Of a DNA stretch of 18,218 nt, positions 17,533-18,218 are shown piece after piece; positions within the stretch are counted from its first letter, which is position 1; each line of letters opens with the position of its first letter. The notes under the pieces are model-generated. The model was not told the DNA's origin, did no database searches, and saw only the letters and a list, made by a program, of their open reading frames with translations. The translations under genes and the position numbers were made by a program. Location: the NCBI GenBank assembly GCA_001430745.1, contig KQ482028.1, positions 91,212 through 109,429 of the forward strand, written 5' to 3'. Source of the stretch: Auxenochlorella pyrenoidosa (lineage: Eukaryota > Chlorophyta > Trebouxiophyceae > Chlorellales > Chlorellaceae).

Positions 17533-17730
17533 TCAGTAGGGCGCGTAGCCGTAGGTGGCGGCGTCCTTGCCTGCCGCACTGGCCACTGCCCCGGCTGCGC
17601 TCGCGCTTACTAACTTAGTAGGGTGCGCAGCCTTAGATGGCGGCGTCCTTGCCTGCCGTGCTGGCACGCAAGCACAGCGCCCTCTCAGTAGGGCGCGTAG
17701 CCGTAGGTGGCGGCGTCCTTGCCGCTGCCC
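17533..17730 (-). repeat. Three tandem copies of a stop-bearing C-terminal coding segment
   Basis: The segment encoding GKDAATYGYAPY-stop at the end of the right-hand gene (17685-17723) is repeated at 17615-17655 and 17533-17570, in its 3' region, 70 and 82 bp apart. The leftmost copy still encodes exactly GKDAATYGYAPY-stop. The middle one is degraded (GKDAAI-stop, then GCAPY-stop). A linking CTGCCGTGCTGGCACGCA element is repeated too (17651 and about 17502). The two extra copies are each preceded by GGCAG, an acceptor-like edge. Confidence 0.9.
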
Positions 17731-18218
17731 AGCATGGCCATCATGCAGGCAAAGGCGGTGAGGGAGAGGGCGGCGGAGAACCAGCAGCGCTTGGACCAGG
17801 AGGCCGCCAGGTCGGTGCCGGAGACCAACACACCTGCGTGGGCAGGGAGGGGACACAGGGAGCTGGTGGGTGGAGACCAGCACGTCTATGTGGGCAGGGA
17901 GGTTTGGGGGGAGCAGCAGGCATGGTGCAGATCCAGAAGTGCAAGTTGGGGGCTGGCGTGACGCGGGCAAGGAAGGGTGGAAGGTGCACACGTGAGAGCG
18001 ATGGAGCAGTGCAGCTGGGCAAGCGAGGGTGCGCCTCTGACGTGAAGAGCATGCGGACGCAGCGCAGGCGCTGCAGACAAGATCCGGCAGGACAGGCCCG
18101 GAGCGGCAGGTGCTGCGCTTGGGATCACAGCCTAGGCACAGAAACACCCCCAGCCAAGCACCCTGGGTGTGCACCCTCACCTGATTTGGTGTACATCAGG
18201 CGCTGCCGGCGGGGCGGC
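17685..18218 (-). CDS. 3' end of an unrecognised gene, probable membrane-anchored C-terminus (partial)
   Basis: Two exons are visible: 18181-18218 (open at the window edge, reading RRQRLMYTKSG) and 17685-17833, ending in TGA. They join in phase (TCAG|GTGAGG to CGCAG|GTGTGTT) to give about 61 residues. The C-terminal part has one hydrophobic helix (WFSAALSLTAFACMMAML) followed by a short tail GSGKDAATYGYAPY. The frame and both splice sites are good, but the fragment is too short to name a family. The stop-bearing tail is repeated twice downstream. Function unknown. Confidence 0.65.

Overview
The window looks like nuclear DNA of a green alga, most likely a Chlorella-like trebouxiophyte. The evidence is high GC, genes cut into many short in-phase exons by small GT-AG introns, abundant GCA/GGC simple repeats, a plant/algal-type TlyA methyltransferase with an organelle-type leader, and a bestrophin-like channel. 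There are no operons, Shine-Dalgarno sites or prokaryotic genes. The assignment to a group is inference. I found no RNA genes, transposons or CRISPR arrays.

Layout. (1) 63-4573, minus: a kinesin-7/CENP-E-type motor whose first 615 residues I could rebuild from 15 exons; its 3' end lies beyond the left edge. (2) 4574-4841: a 268-bp head-to-head promoter region. (3) 4842-7644, plus: a complete 8-exon, 348-residue TlyA/FtsJ-type rRNA 2'-O-methyltransferase with S4 domain and the K-D-K-E catalytic set. (4) 7910-10669, minus: two intronless ankyrin-repeat genes made by a tandem duplication of about 1.8 kb. The second copy has a TGG-to-TAG change that shortens its C-terminus. (5) 11409-14706, minus: a 9-exon, 513-residue bestrophin-like anion channel. 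(6) 15383-16509, minus: an unrecognised multi-pass membrane protein. (7) 17685-18218, minus: the 3' end of an unrecognised gene whose stop-bearing C-terminal segment is repeated twice more downstream.

The genes do not form a pathway. What unites the window is gene structure. Short tandem duplications repeatedly cover exon-intron edges: the donor and acceptor edges of tlyA intron 4, the donor edge of tlyA intron 5, the donor edge of bestrophin intron 6, and the last coding segment of the right-hand gene. They leave decoy splice sites or stops in introns and 3' regions. Three of about 31 inferred introns need a GC donor to keep the reading frame. I see no clear new multi-gene system. The exon-edge duplications, the GC-AG introns and the ankyrin duplication are the items worth checking.
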